A stretch of DNA of 54,199 nucleotides from Clostridia bacterium (GCA_910575725.1 CAJTFE010000034.1:1-54199); one strand, 5' to 3'. Positions 45,425-53,930 are shown, counted from the first letter of the stretch. The notes: generated by a model from the letters alone, not told the origin. Made by a program: numbers and translations.

Positions 45425-46547
45425 TGAGGACGAGATGCGCCGGAGAAGGCGGCGCATGCGCAGGCGGCAGGAGATCCGGCGCAGAAGAAGACGACAGATG
45501 CTGATCCGCCGGATGATCAAGGTGGGAATTGCGGCGGCCGTTATCGGCATTGTGCTGTTGATGATAAAGATGATATGGGGAAAAATAAATCCGGATCGGG
45601 GAACTGTTTCCGGACTGGGACAAAAATTTGCGGCGGAGGCACAGAACAGCATTCTGGCGGCCAGCCTTTCAAACGAGGGAGCAATAAACCCGGAAGGAAA
45701 CGGGCAGGGCGAGGGTGGTTCGGGTCAACAGCAGACCTACCGCTATGAGGCCGCAGAGGAAACCTTGGCTTTGGGGGAGGATATCACCAGCAGCTACGCC
45801 CTTTTCGTGGATACAGAAGAGGATACTATCCTGGCTTCCAAGGATGCCTTCACCCGTATGGTTCCTGCATCCATGACCAAGGTGCTGACGGCCCTGGTTG
45901 CGGCGGAGCACATAGACAACTGGGACGATACTTTTACCATTACCATTGACATAACAGACTACAGCTTTAAGAATCACTGCAGCAATGCAGGCTTTGACAG
46001 AGATGAGAAGGTTACTATCCGAGATCTGATGTACGGGACGATACTGCCTTCCGGAGCCGACGCGTCTCTGGGACTTGCTATCTATGTGGCAGGCTCCCAG
46101 GAGGCCTTTGTGGAATTGATGAATGAGAAGCTTGAAGAGCTTGGGCTGTCAGAGACCTCTCACTTTACCAATTGTGTGGGCATTTATGAAGCCGATCATT
46201 ATACGACGGCTTATGATATGGCAGTGATGATGGAGGCTGCCATTCAAAATGAGATGTGCAGGGAGGTATTCTCCGCCCGGATCTATACGACTTCCGCTAC
46301 GGAACAGCACCCGGAGGGGATTGAGTTGTCCAACTGGTTTGTGCGGCGCATAGAGGACAAGGAGACAGGCGGGATTCCGGTCTATGGCAAGACCGGCTAT
46401 GTGGATGAGTCGGGAAGCTGTGCAGTGAGCTTTGGAACCAATGCCAACGGAAGAACCTACATCTGTGTGACAGCCAATTCAGGCAGCAAGTGGTGGTGCA
46501 TCAACGATCATGCAAAGCTGTACCAGGAGCTTACAAAAGAGTCTTAG
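45402..46547 (+). CDS. dacF: D-alanyl-D-alanine carboxypeptidase (DacF/PBP5 family)
   Basis: 381 residues. A strongly basic cytoplasmic N-terminus (RRRRRMRRRQEI, more than 20 Arg) leads into one membrane helix (VGIAAAVIGIVLLMI), then a linker and the penicillin-binding domain. Active-site motifs: SMTK in ASMTKVLTAL, and KTG in YGKTGYVDES. The usual SxN motif reads SGADA, with Ala in place of Asn. It trims the terminal D-Ala of peptidoglycan stem peptides outside the cell. Unlike secreted PBP5, it is a type II membrane protein. Start TTG 45402 follows AGGAG and the structured leader. Confidence 0.88.
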   Translation: MEKPYEEDEDEMRRRRRRMRRRQEIRRRRRRQMLIRRMIKVGIAAAVIGIVLLMIKMIWGKINPDRGTVSGLGQKFAAEAQNSILAASLSNEGAINPEGNGQGEGGSGQQQTYRYEAAEETLALGEDITSSYALFVDTEEDTILASKDAFTRMVPASMTKVLTALVAAEHIDNWDDTFTITIDITDYSFKNHCSNAGFDRDEKVTIRDLMYGTILPSGADASLGLAIYVAGSQEAFVELMNEKLEELGLSETSHFTNCVGIYEADHYTTAYDMAVMMEAAIQNEMCREVFSARIYTTSATEQHPEGIELSNWFVRRIEDKETGGIPVYGKTGYVDESGSCAVSFGTNANGRTYICVTANSGSKWWCINDHAKLYQELTKES

Positions 46548-46697
46548 AAGGATTTCGCGTATTTAATATATTTAGAGAAAAAGCAGAACAGGATGGGATA
46601 TCGGGATGCAATTATTTCCGGATGCCGTCCTTTTTTGCTTTTTGCATCTGGCTGTAAGAGACTGGCTGTTCTCTCAGGCAGCAGAGGAAACCGGAAT

Positions 46698-46808
46698 CTG
46701 GAGCAGACGGTGATACTGATTACCCATGATGAAAAGGCGGCCCTGGAGGCGGAGCGGATTCTCACCATGGAAGACGGGCGCATTATCAACGACGAGCGGT
46801 GGAGGTGA
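46698..46808 (+). pseudogene. ABC transporter ATPase C-terminal remnant
   Basis: Thirty-six codons read QTVILITHDEKAALEAERIL then TMEDGRI, the H-loop to C-terminus of LolD/MacB-type ATPases. Walker A, signature and Walker B are absent, and there is no start signal. The frame is open from 46593 but the sequence before 46698 is unrelated. Confidence 0.7.
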
Positions 46809-46967
46809 TGGGGATGTGGAAGGATTATTCAAATTCATTTTACCAACATGGATTGCCGGAATGTTGTGATTGTTTATGTGTGGATAAAGTGGTACAATGG
46901 AGTTAATCATTGAAAAAAGGGGATTGACAGTGGGGAAGATAGAATCAATAAAAAAATAATTTTTTTG

Positions 46968-46986
46968 AAAGGAATCGGATTCCTTT
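46968..46986. promoter_or_regulatory. 19-base perfect palindrome, candidate operator
   Basis: AAAGGAATC-G-GATTCCTTT stands about 175 bases before the secreted Cys/His-rich gene. TATTAT at 46992-46997 could be a -10 element directly behind it. The remaining leader (47000-47150) holds no gene that I recognise. Confidence 0.65.
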
Positions 46987-47161
46987 GAGCGTATTATATA
47001 TGAAGTGCAAATTGGAGCAGATATTGCGGAACTGGAAACAGTAAGATTCTTTCCAATGCACAAATCAGTTTCCAGACACAAGAATTCGTGTATGGAAATT
47101 GATTTCATACCGGTGTATTGGAAAGAAGCTTACGGAACTGGAATAGGAGGCTATGAAGACT

Positions 47162-47689
47162 ATGAAAAGATGTTTGAAAATCGTATTATCCCTTGCATTG
47201 GCGCTTATACTGGCAGGTTCTTTGTCCAGCGTGGCCGAGGCGCATCCGGGCCATCATACCAGACGGGCAAAGAGTATTCGTGCAACAGCCTACACAACCA
47301 ACAGGAATCAGGCTTCGGAAACGACGAATAATGGGGCAGCAGATAATACAACGGCAGATACTGGTGCAGCGGACAGTGCTTTAGCAGCTGTGCCTGCAGA
47401 ACCGGATGCACCGGCCCAGGTACCGGATGCAGAACCGGTCTATGCTTCTTGCTATGAAAATGGTTACTGTACCGGCAACAATAGCTGTGATGTGAACGGT
47501 GTTTGTCAGTACGGAGGTGTCTGCAGCGGCGCTCCCTGTTACCAGAATGAGACTTGTCCCTGGGACGGAGGCTGTATCGTGGACGGCGCTTGTCAGTATG
47601 GAAGCGGCTGTTATGGATTGGCGAACCAGAATACCAGCGGCGGCCGTCATCACGGCGGCGGACACCACGGCGGCCGCCATCACCGTTAA
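47162..47689 (+). CDS. secreted Cys/His-rich protein, probable metal binder
   Basis: 175 residues from ATG 47162. A Sec signal peptide (basic MKRCLK, hydrophobic core, AEA cleavage site before HPGHH) is followed by a Thr/Ala/Asn linker, then a domain with 10 cysteines in two related units (CDVNGVCQYGGVC; CIVDGACQYGSGC). The tail is Gly/His-rich (GGRHHGGGHHGGRHHR). It should be exported; it has no LPXTG or lipobox. The composition suggests metal binding, an inference. The ribosome site AGGAGG fits ATG 47162 (11 bases) better than ATG 47153 (2 bases). It precedes an ECF sigma/anti-sigma pair whose anti-sigma ends in a similar His-rich tail. Confidence 0.8.
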   Translation: MKRCLKIVLSLALALILAGSLSSVAEAHPGHHTRRAKSIRATAYTTNRNQASETTNNGAADNTTADTGAADSALAAVPAEPDAPAQVPDAEPVYASCYENGYCTGNNSCDVNGVCQYGGVCSGAPCYQNETCPWDGGCIVDGACQYGSGCYGLANQNTSGGRHHGGGHHGGRHHR

Positions 47690-47756
47690 GTATTCCGAAG
47701 CAGGAAATTAACAGGGACAGCTCTGGCAGGAGAGTTTCCGTCTGTCCCGAAAGGAA

Positions 47757-48245
47757 GTGGAGCCTTTGAAGAGCACGGAGGACGTGAACCGTGTTGTGGA
47801 AGAATATGCAGATATGGTGCAGAGAATCTGCTTTGTGCATTTGAAGAACAGCCACGACACGGAGGATGTATTTCAAAACGTATATTTGAAATATCTGCTT
47901 TACGAGGGCTCCTTTGAGAGCAGCGAGCACGAAAAGGCGTGGTTTATCCGTGTTACTATCAACGCCTGTACGGACTGGCTGAGAAAGCTTTCCCACAGAA
48001 AATGCCTCCCTCTGGAGATAATTGCAGAAGAAAGTGAATTGCAGGACAGCTCTTCCGGTGATATTCTGGAGGCTGTCCTTCAGCTTCCAGAAAAATACAG
48101 AAATGTCATTTATTTGTTTTACTATGAAGGCTATACTGCAGTAGAGATTGCAAAGATACTGGGAAGAAAGGAAAATACCATCTACACTTGGCTTTCCAGG
48201 GCAAAAGAAATTCTGCGCAGGCAGCTTGGAGGTGATCTGGCATGA
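47757..48245 (+). CDS. ECF-type RNA polymerase sigma factor
   Basis: About 160 residues. Region 2 reads DTEDVFQNVYLKYL and HEKAWFIRVTINACTDWLRK; region 4 reads LPEKYRNVIYLFYYEGYTAV, EIAKILGRKENTIYTWLSRA. This is the standard sigma-70 family ECF layout. The start may be GTG 47757 or, with better spacing from AAGGAA, TTG 47766. The stop overlaps the anti-sigma gene (ATGA). It presumably directs its own operon; the palindrome at 46968 may belong to that promoter. Confidence 0.92.
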   Translation: MEPLKSTEDVNRVVEEYADMVQRICFVHLKNSHDTEDVFQNVYLKYLLYEGSFESSEHEKAWFIRVTINACTDWLRKLSHRKCLPLEIIAEESELQDSSSGDILEAVLQLPEKYRNVIYLFYYEGYTAVEIAKILGRKENTIYTWLSRAKEILRRQLGGDLA

Positions 48246-49060
48246 ATGAGCTTCAAAAAAGCATGAACGGCATAAAAGCATCCGAAAAGCTGAAGGCAGA
48301 TACGCTGCGTTATCTGGAGGAACAAAGAGAGGTGAAAGGAGAGGGGAGCAGAGCGGAGAACAAGGCTGGGAACAGAGCTTACGTTCGGCGCTTTGCCCTT
48401 GCGCTGGTCTGTCTGATGCTGCTGCTGGGAACCGGCGGCTATACCTTTTACGGCAGTCCTGTTTCCTATGTAAGCATAGATGTGAATCCTTCCATTGAAC
48501 TGGGGATCAACCGTCTGGGCAGAGTGGTTTCGGCAAATGCCTATAATGAGGACGGGCAGCAGATTCTGGCTCAGGTAAAACTGAAAAATCTCTCTTATCC
48601 CAAGGCCGTGCGTCTGCTGCTTGATTATGAGACAGCCGAAAACTTCCTTACGGAAAATTCGCTGCTGGTATTTACCGTAGTTTCTGAAAATGCAGAGGCT
48701 ATCCTTAGCAAGCTTGCAGGAATTTCCGCTCCGGGGAATGCTTCCGTGCTGACCTATGTAAGTGACAGGGACTGTATGAAGGAAGCTCATCAGCATGCAA
48801 TGTCTTTTGGAAAATACCGGGCCTACCTGGAGCTGTCCGGGTACGACGGGAGCATTACAGTGGAGGATTGCCACGGCATGACAATGGGAGATATTCAGAA
48901 CCGCATTGAGGGATGCCGGGGACATGGAGGAAATGAAAACCAGGAGCCGTCGGATACGGGTTCTTGGGACACGGATTCCCAGGATAACAATTGCCAAAAT
49001 CCTGACAATGGCAATTCCGGCCATCATGGACACGGAGGCCATCATAGGGGCGGACGCTGA
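48242..49060 (+). CDS. RsgI-like membrane anti-sigma factor with His-rich C-terminus
   Basis: 272 residues. A cytoplasmic N-terminus of about 48 residues is followed by one helix (FALALVCLMLLLGTGGYTF) and an extracytoplasmic domain opening YVSIDVNPSIELGINRLGRV, SANAYNEDGQQIL, the signature of RsgI-type anti-sigma domains. The tail is Asp/Asn/Gly-rich and ends GHHGHGGHHRGGR, resembling the end of the secreted protein encoded upstream. It should hold the ECF factor inactive at the membrane until an outside signal arrives; a metal signal is plausible from the tail but not shown. Confidence 0.88.
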   Translation: MNELQKSMNGIKASEKLKADTLRYLEEQREVKGEGSRAENKAGNRAYVRRFALALVCLMLLLGTGGYTFYGSPVSYVSIDVNPSIELGINRLGRVVSANAYNEDGQQILAQVKLKNLSYPKAVRLLLDYETAENFLTENSLLVFTVVSENAEAILSKLAGISAPGNASVLTYVSDRDCMKEAHQHAMSFGKYRAYLELSGYDGSITVEDCHGMTMGDIQNRIEGCRGHGGNENQEPSDTGSWDTDSQDNNCQNPDNGNSGHHGHGGHHRGGR

Positions 49061-49267
49061 AAGGAAAAGAAATAGTTTGCTTTTCCGGAATCCAGCATCT
49101 TTTATATCCGAAAAGCAGTCCTTTCGTTCCATACATCCAAAAAACAAGAAATTTCTGCCGATATAACAAATAAGAACCTTTTGGTTTTAGACGTTATAAG
49201 GAAGTACCCTAACAGGTATCCCTCTATGTACAAAAAGCATGTGCAAACGATGGAAAGGAGAAGCGAA

Positions 49268-50260
49268 ATGGATATTGGAGTGACAACTGGAACTTGGAAA
49301 GAACGCTATTTGGCAGAACAGAGCCAGAATCAAACATCCGTAAATCTCGTAGGTGCAAGCTTCGCAGAGCTTACGACGGCAAGAGCAGCAGAGAGAACAA
49401 TGGGAACGGCAGGAACGGGTACATCAGAAGGAATAAAGGCTGCCGAGCAGAATGGAAGCAACACAAAGCTCTATATGGGAGAAACCTATGAGGAACGCCT
49501 AAGTAAAATAACCGACAAAAACGCAGCAAACGCCTTTCGGATCGCCTACGCAAAGAAAATGGCGGGCTCTATGGATTATATATCAGCCATCAGCAAGGCA
49601 TACAGCACCGGAATCATAGGAGCCGCAAGCTTTGCAGATGCATTTTCACAATACAATGTTATAACCCATGTGGGAAACGCCGACATTTCTTCCGCCAACT
49701 GGCAGAGAAATGACTTTCCATTCTGGAAGTATTTTCAGCCGGACACAAGTGCCGATGCCTTAAATGACTGGAGGCCCGTAGGTGAGAATCCGCCTCAGAC
49801 ACGCAGCGATCTCCAAAGAAATTACAGCAGCGTCGGTGCAGGGAAAATAGCAGTCCTTATCCCGGAGAAACTACAGCAGAAAATGGATACGGATCCGGAC
49901 TACGCCCGGCAGATCGTTGCGAAGCTGCAGGCATGGAAAGAGGACTACGACCTCTGGGATAATACAGTTGCAGCATCCTACGGCTATGATGTTGCAGCAT
50001 ATCAGGCAGGAAAAAGCTATGTCTTCCATCTGGACGAAAACGGAGACATACGGAACTGTACCGTCACTGGCAGCGGAAGAATCACCGGTCCTTCAAAGGA
50101 GGAACTGGAGCAAATCGAAGCAGAGCAGGCCAGAAAGCGCAGGCTCCGGGTGAAATATATACAAATCATGGAAGAAAGTGCCGAAAAGAGAAGAGTACAG
50201 GAGCAGGAAGCATTGCTCTATTTTCAGAGCCAGCGATTAAAACAGGATTTATTTCTTTGA
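49268..50260 (+). CDS. conserved protein of unknown function (possibly DUF6033-like)
   Basis: 330 residues. It starts MDIGVTTGTWKERYLAEQSQ and has no signal peptide or membrane segment. Landmarks: YEERLSKITDKNAANAFRIA, KIAVLIPEKLQQKMDTDPDY, WKEDYDLWDNTVAASYGYDV, and a highly charged coiled-coil-like C-terminus (EELEQIEAEQARKRRLR). The central part resembles small Lachnospiraceae proteins annotated DUF6033, but I am not certain. ATG 49268 follows AAAGGAG. The 207-base gap before it holds no gene that I see. Confidence 0.65.
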   Translation: MDIGVTTGTWKERYLAEQSQNQTSVNLVGASFAELTTARAAERTMGTAGTGTSEGIKAAEQNGSNTKLYMGETYEERLSKITDKNAANAFRIAYAKKMAGSMDYISAISKAYSTGIIGAASFADAFSQYNVITHVGNADISSANWQRNDFPFWKYFQPDTSADALNDWRPVGENPPQTRSDLQRNYSSVGAGKIAVLIPEKLQQKMDTDPDYARQIVAKLQAWKEDYDLWDNTVAASYGYDVAAYQAGKSYVFHLDENGDIRNCTVTGSGRITGPSKEELEQIEAEQARKRRLRVKYIQIMEESAEKRRVQEQEALLYFQSQRLKQDLFL

Positions 50261-50381
50261 CAACCAGTACAATGTTTTACTTTTTAGGGGTTTTTTAGCA
50301 AATAAACAGTGATTATGCCCCAATACAGATTAGCAAACAGGGAATATCTTCCAATACACCTATAAAGAGGGGTGAGGTTTC

Positions 50382-50435
50382 ATGAATATTAGCAGCTTGC
50401 GGCATGCCAAAACAAAAAATACGGCAGAAATGTGA
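50382..50435 (+). CDS. 17-residue small ORF with strong ribosome site
   Basis: GAGGGGTGAGG stands 5-10 bases before ATG 50382. The product is MNISSLRHAKTKNTAEM, basic and short. It may be the start of a decayed relative of the preceding gene, a leader peptide or a chance frame. The rest of the 303-base gap (50261-50563) shows nothing else. Confidence 0.3.
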   Translation: MNISSLRHAKTKNTAEM

Positions 50436-50563
50436 TACCGGAAGAAGATATTGGATGGTTTGCCTGCGGTTTTTCATTGCGAAGCTTCTCCTTTTCTGTT
50501 ATCATAGATTTAGCAGATGCATGTTGATTATGATAGAGGAATTTTAACAGGAGGGATTATACC

Positions 50564-50788
50564 ATGAAATGCTTATTTTCTTACGCTGACAAATATCTGC
50601 AGAAAAGCAGCTGGAAGGATCTGGCGCTCATTAAGCTCTGCCTTTTTGCCATGGGAATTATGGCAGGCATAAGGATACCGGAAAAGAACAGAAGAGCCGC
50701 AGGCTGGGCCGCATATTTTGTATTTCTGGTGACTTATCTTCCGCTGATGTCAAAATTTCTCCGGATTGTGACGGAAAAGGATGAATGA
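50564..50788 (+). CDS. small two-helix membrane protein
   Basis: 74 residues. Two hydrophobic segments (LIKLCLFAMGIMAGIRI; AAGWAAYFVFLVTYLPLM) are joined by a basic loop (PEKNRRA). Proteins of this kind are widespread in Lachnospiraceae and are often misnamed phosphate permease components. AGGAGGG precedes the ATG by about 8 bases. The function is unknown. Confidence 0.75.
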   Translation: MKCLFSYADKYLQKSSWKDLALIKLCLFAMGIMAGIRIPEKNRRAAGWAAYFVFLVTYLPLMSKFLRIVTEKDE

Positions 50789-50846
50789 TAAAAAAGCTTA
50801 TCCCCGGAATAAGAATTGGGAACTATATGCAAATGAAAGGTACTCC

Positions 50847-51827
50847 TTAAGATACATACTTGTTTAAAATTTTCACAACACTTCCCAGATACATCCGGCC
50901 GAACAAATTCAGATGATTTAAGAGATGGTATAAATGGTACAGCTCCTTCCGGTCTTCAAACCCCTTATCAATGGGATTGATTTCCCCATATGCAAAGTAA
51001 AATGCAGAAGGAAAGCTGCCGAAAAGCTGTGTCATAGCCAGATCCGTTTCAAAATCTCCCACATAGGCAGCCGGGTCCAGAATCCAGGCTTTTCCGTCAT
51101 TTCCGCACAGCACATTTCCGCTCCACAGATCTCCGTGAAGCAGGGAGGGAAATTCCGGTTCCCTTAGGTAAGAATCGAGATGATCGAGAAGATACGTTAT
51201 CTTTTTTCGCAGCTTAGAATCCAGATAATGCTCCGCCATTTTTATCTGGGGTATCAAGCGGCATTCCCGGTAAAAGTCAATCCAGGATGCCTTAGGGAGA
51301 TTTTTCTGCGGATTAGATCCGATAAAATTATCCTCCCAAAAGCCGAATCTTGAGGGGGATTGTCCCTCTGCCCCGAATGGATATGAATGACTTTGCTTTT
51401 CTTGCTCATATCTTATTGTCTGTGGCTCCTCTGCATGGAAGAGAACTGTTTTGTGCAGGGTTGCAAGCTCATGGCCGAATATTTCCCAGTAATCCCCAAT
51501 ATGAGGCACACTTTCTATCCATTCTAATAGCAGAAAGGAGAATCCTTTCTGCTCATCAATCCCTGTTCCCAACACTTTTGGCACACCGATTGCTTCTGTC
51601 TGCCTTAAGGCCAGAAGTCCTTGCGATTCTGTCAGAAAAAATCTTGTATTCCTTATGGAATTTGTCTTTACAAAAGCCTTTTTGCCAGTAGAAAGGCTTA
51701 TTCTATAGGTATCATTGATGTCGCCGCCATGAATGCGGTCGGTTTTGGATATTTCAGCATGGTTTCCAAAAGCAGCGTGAATGGCTTCTTTTAGAGAGTG
51801 GTATTCCATTGGGATATTTTTTTTCAT
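50847..51827 (-). CDS. fructosamine kinase family protein
   Basis: 326 residues. The aminoglycoside-phosphotransferase-like fold shows GGDINDTYRIS (nucleotide loop), KKAFVKTN (ATP lysine), LLEWIES (hinge), LLHGDLWSGNVLCG (catalytic HGDLWxGN motif) and ILDPAAYVGDFETDLAM (metal DPA motif). Fructosamine kinases phosphorylate glycated amines for repair or catabolism of Amadori products. It follows the DUF4276 gene by 45 bases on the same strand; whether it belongs to that unit is unclear. The ribosome site is weak. Confidence 0.88.
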   Translation of the reverse strand: MKKNIPMEYHSLKEAIHAAFGNHAEISKTDRIHGGDINDTYRISLSTGKKAFVKTNSIRNTRFFLTESQGLLALRQTEAIGVPKVLGTGIDEQKGFSFLLLEWIESVPHIGDYWEIFGHELATLHKTVLFHAEEPQTIRYEQEKQSHSYPFGAEGQSPSRFGFWEDNFIGSNPQKNLPKASWIDFYRECRLIPQIKMAEHYLDSKLRKKITYLLDHLDSYLREPEFPSLLHGDLWSGNVLCGNDGKAWILDPAAYVGDFETDLAMTQLFGSFPSAFYFAYGEINPIDKGFEDRKELYHLYHLLNHLNLFGRMYLGSVVKILNKYVS

Positions 51828-51872
51828 AATAGTATAAAATCCATTAGCCGTGAGCTTTCAGCTGTCATTTTT

Positions 51873-52592
51873 TTATTGTATTTGAGAAACGCTTTGAAAT
51901 CCGGATAATTCCGGAAGAGCTTGTAATTCTTTCAGCCACGAAGAAAAATGAGGACATTTTTGCCGAATGGCATCAATTCCAATAGCATGAAGCCATTCGG
52001 AGACGATATCCCCTTTTCGATAATCGACAGCTTTTAATAATCGCTTAGACGGAGCCGTTTCTGTTCCATGATTGATCTCTTCCGGTGGAAGATTCTTTGT
52101 TTCTCTATAAAGCTGCTGAATCTGGCGTTCGCTCTCAGGATCAAAATAGTCGTATTTTAGTATTTGAATATCCGTGAACAGGAGTGCTTCAAATTCGTGC
52201 AGTTGTATGTAGGGGATGAATCGTTGTTTTACATTCGTGATTCCCGGAGTAGAAATAATATCTTCTTTCATGGCGGTCTCCAGAATACGGACGCTGTCTT
52301 GATGATTTTGGCATTGCATTGCCGGGGCGTATGCCGGAAAATCTGTGGGCAGCCGGAAAAAATCAAACATTGTGGTGACATAAGCCTCGGTATCCTGTTT
52401 AAGCCATGTTACAATATCATTTTTAGCCTGTTGATAAGAGTTGAGTCCGCCGCGGAATTCATGGCCTGCTTTCCGGCTGGTTAATACACAGTGGGAATCC
52501 AGGATTAGGCTTCCTCTGAAATATTTGTTCAGAGGTTCTTTTACAAAATGCATTTCGCTCTGGCCCTCTGCTATAATATTAATGCGTATCAT
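51873..52592 (-). CDS. DUF4276-family protein (TOPRIM/RloB-like partner)
   Basis: 239 residues. It starts IRINIIAEGQSEMHFVKEPL, with the AEGxSE motif, and later has VTTMFDFFRLPTDFP and YIQLHEFEALLFTD, GDIVSEWLHAIG. These are the signatures of DUF4276, a TOPRIM-like family linked to ABC-type ATPases. ATG 52592 follows GGAGGG and overlaps the ATPase stop by four bases; an upstream in-frame start at 52625 lies inside the ATPase gene. With the ATPase it resembles OLD/AbiL-like two-gene defence units. Confidence 0.85.
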   Translation of the reverse strand: MIRINIIAEGQSEMHFVKEPLNKYFRGSLILDSHCVLTSRKAGHEFRGGLNSYQQAKNDIVTWLKQDTEAYVTTMFDFFRLPTDFPAYAPAMQCQNHQDSVRILETAMKEDIISTPGITNVKQRFIPYIQLHEFEALLFTDIQILKYDYFDPESERQIQQLYRETKNLPPEEINHGTETAPSKRLLKAVDYRKGDIVSEWLHAIGIDAIRQKCPHFSSWLKELQALPELSGFQSVSQIQ

Positions 52593-53716
52593 AAAGGCAG
52601 CCCTCCAAGTACATTTTTTACCCAAAGATCTCCCATCGTGTATTGTTCAAGCCAGCCTCGCAAATCAGCCTCCTTATGGCGCCGGAGAGTGCTCTGCTGG
52701 CTTATATTATCATATTCGGCTGTAATAACATCTTCACAGGAAAATTCATTCAGCAGCAAAGGCGATTGGGTTGACACGATAATCTGCGAGGTTTTACTGG
52801 CCATCCGGATCTCCTTTGCAAGCAGGGAAATGGCATACGGGTGAAGTCCGATTTCCGGCTCATCCAAAATAATAGTCATAGGAGCGGTTGTCTGTGGCTG
52901 CAGCAGCAGTGTGGTCAGAGCCACAAACCGCAATGCCCCATCGGAAAACTGATGCGGCCCAAATACCTCCTCTGCTCCTTCCTGCCGCCAGTTCAAGGGG
53001 ATCATACCATTGAAATCCGGCTCCAGAACAAAGTCAAAAAACTGAGGTAAAATCATCCGTATATGCCGTACAATCCGGTTATAAAAAGGAAGCTCATCCG
53101 GATTTTCTTTCATTCGATACAAAAATGCGGCAATATTCCCTCCATCTGAACGCAGATAAGTACTGTCAGCAGCATTGGCATTGCTGCGAATTCGTGCGTT
53201 GATAGAAGTATCGTTAAAGTGAAAAACCCGTAACCGTTCCAAGTAACTTCGCAATGTACGTGCCGTAGCATCCCGGGAATCTGATAATCCTGCCTCAAAA
53301 TGCCCAATGCCATAATTTTGCTTGTAAGGTATCGAATGCCATTTATCTTGATAAGAAATACATTCCCAGGAAAAAAACAATTGATCCGTTACACTGCGTT
53401 CCAGGCCGAAGGAATAAATGTCCTCTTTTTTTCCGTTATCATCGTGAATTCGCAGTTCACCCTCGATACGCTCGGTCTCTTTTGTTCCGAAATAAAATAG
53501 AGATTGGGCGCCGCCCTGTCTGGCAGCGTAGTTTCTTAACCCTCTGGTCATCATAAAAGAAACCATTTCTAAAAAAGAAATCAAATTACTCTTTCCTGCG
53601 CCATTAGCGCCGATAATCATATTGATTTCCTTTAAATCAATACGATTTTGCTCCAAATTTTTTCCATAAGACCGATAACCAGCCACGGCAATAGATTTTA
53701 AGTAGGTTTCTATCAT
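52589..53716 (-). CDS. AAA_21-type ATPase paired with DUF4276
   Basis: 375 residues. Walker A GANGAGKSN at 36-44, signature-like FSDGALRFVALTTLLL around 270, Walker B MTIILDEPEIGLHP around 290 and H-loop VSTQSPLLLNEF around 325. The middle domain is long (about 190 residues). It is a soluble ABC-type ATPase in the RecF/OLD style. The DUF4276 gene overlaps its stop. Function of the pair is probably phage defence or DNA-damage related, by analogy. It has its own promoter at 53770-53797. Confidence 0.87.
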   Translation of the reverse strand: MIETYLKSIAVAGYRSYGKNLEQNRIDLKEINMIIGANGAGKSNLISFLEMVSFMMTRGLRNYAARQGGAQSLFYFGTKETERIEGELRIHDDNGKKEDIYSFGLERSVTDQLFFSWECISYQDKWHSIPYKQNYGIGHFEAGLSDSRDATARTLRSYLERLRVFHFNDTSINARIRSNANAADSTYLRSDGGNIAAFLYRMKENPDELPFYNRIVRHIRMILPQFFDFVLEPDFNGMIPLNWRQEGAEEVFGPHQFSDGALRFVALTTLLLQPQTTAPMTIILDEPEIGLHPYAISLLAKEIRMASKTSQIIVSTQSPLLLNEFSCEDVITAEYDNISQQSTLRRHKEADLRGWLEQYTMGDLWVKNVLGGLPL

Positions 53717-53769
53717 AAGCTTTGTCCGCCTTTATTTATATGAATTAAGAGAGTTGCTGTCTTGCATTT

Positions 53770-53797
53770 ATTGTACCATGATTTGCTTATTTTACAA
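53770..53797 (-). promoter_or_regulatory. promoter of the AAA/DUF4276 unit
   Basis: Minus strand TTGTAA, 16-base spacer, TACAAT, 54 bases before the ATG at 53716. Confidence 0.65.
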
Positions 53798-53826
53798 GAC
53801 TGCTTTTTTGTTATTGTTTGTCATAT

Positions 53827-53867
53827 TACCCTCAGTGGACCGAGTGTCTCCTTGTTCACTGAGGGTA
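53827..53867. repeat. 11-bp inverted repeat
   Basis: TACCCTCAGTG and CACTGAGGGTA flank a 19-base loop between the two divergent promoters. It could be an insulating terminator or an operator. Confidence 0.55.
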
Positions 53868-53902
53868 TACGAATTTTATATACAATATTTTTGAAATAAC
53901 AG

Positions 53903-53930
53903 TTGACAATTGTTGAAACTATGATATTAT
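53903..53930 (+). promoter_or_regulatory. promoter of the fruK-like stub
   Basis: TTGACA (perfect -35), 16-base spacer, TATTAT. A 14-base palindrome GTTGTTAAAACAAC (53940-53953) directly behind it could be an operator. Confidence 0.7.

Noticed and set aside
47205..48281. 358-residue antisense ORF over the secreted protein and sigma gene
   Set aside because: It is His/Arg/Ser-rich because it mirrors Cys/Gly/His codons; the sense genes have clear motifs and ribosome sites.
48182..49147. 321-residue antisense ORF over the anti-sigma gene
   Set aside because: Shadow frame; no recognisable domain, and the plus-strand RsgI-like gene explains the region.
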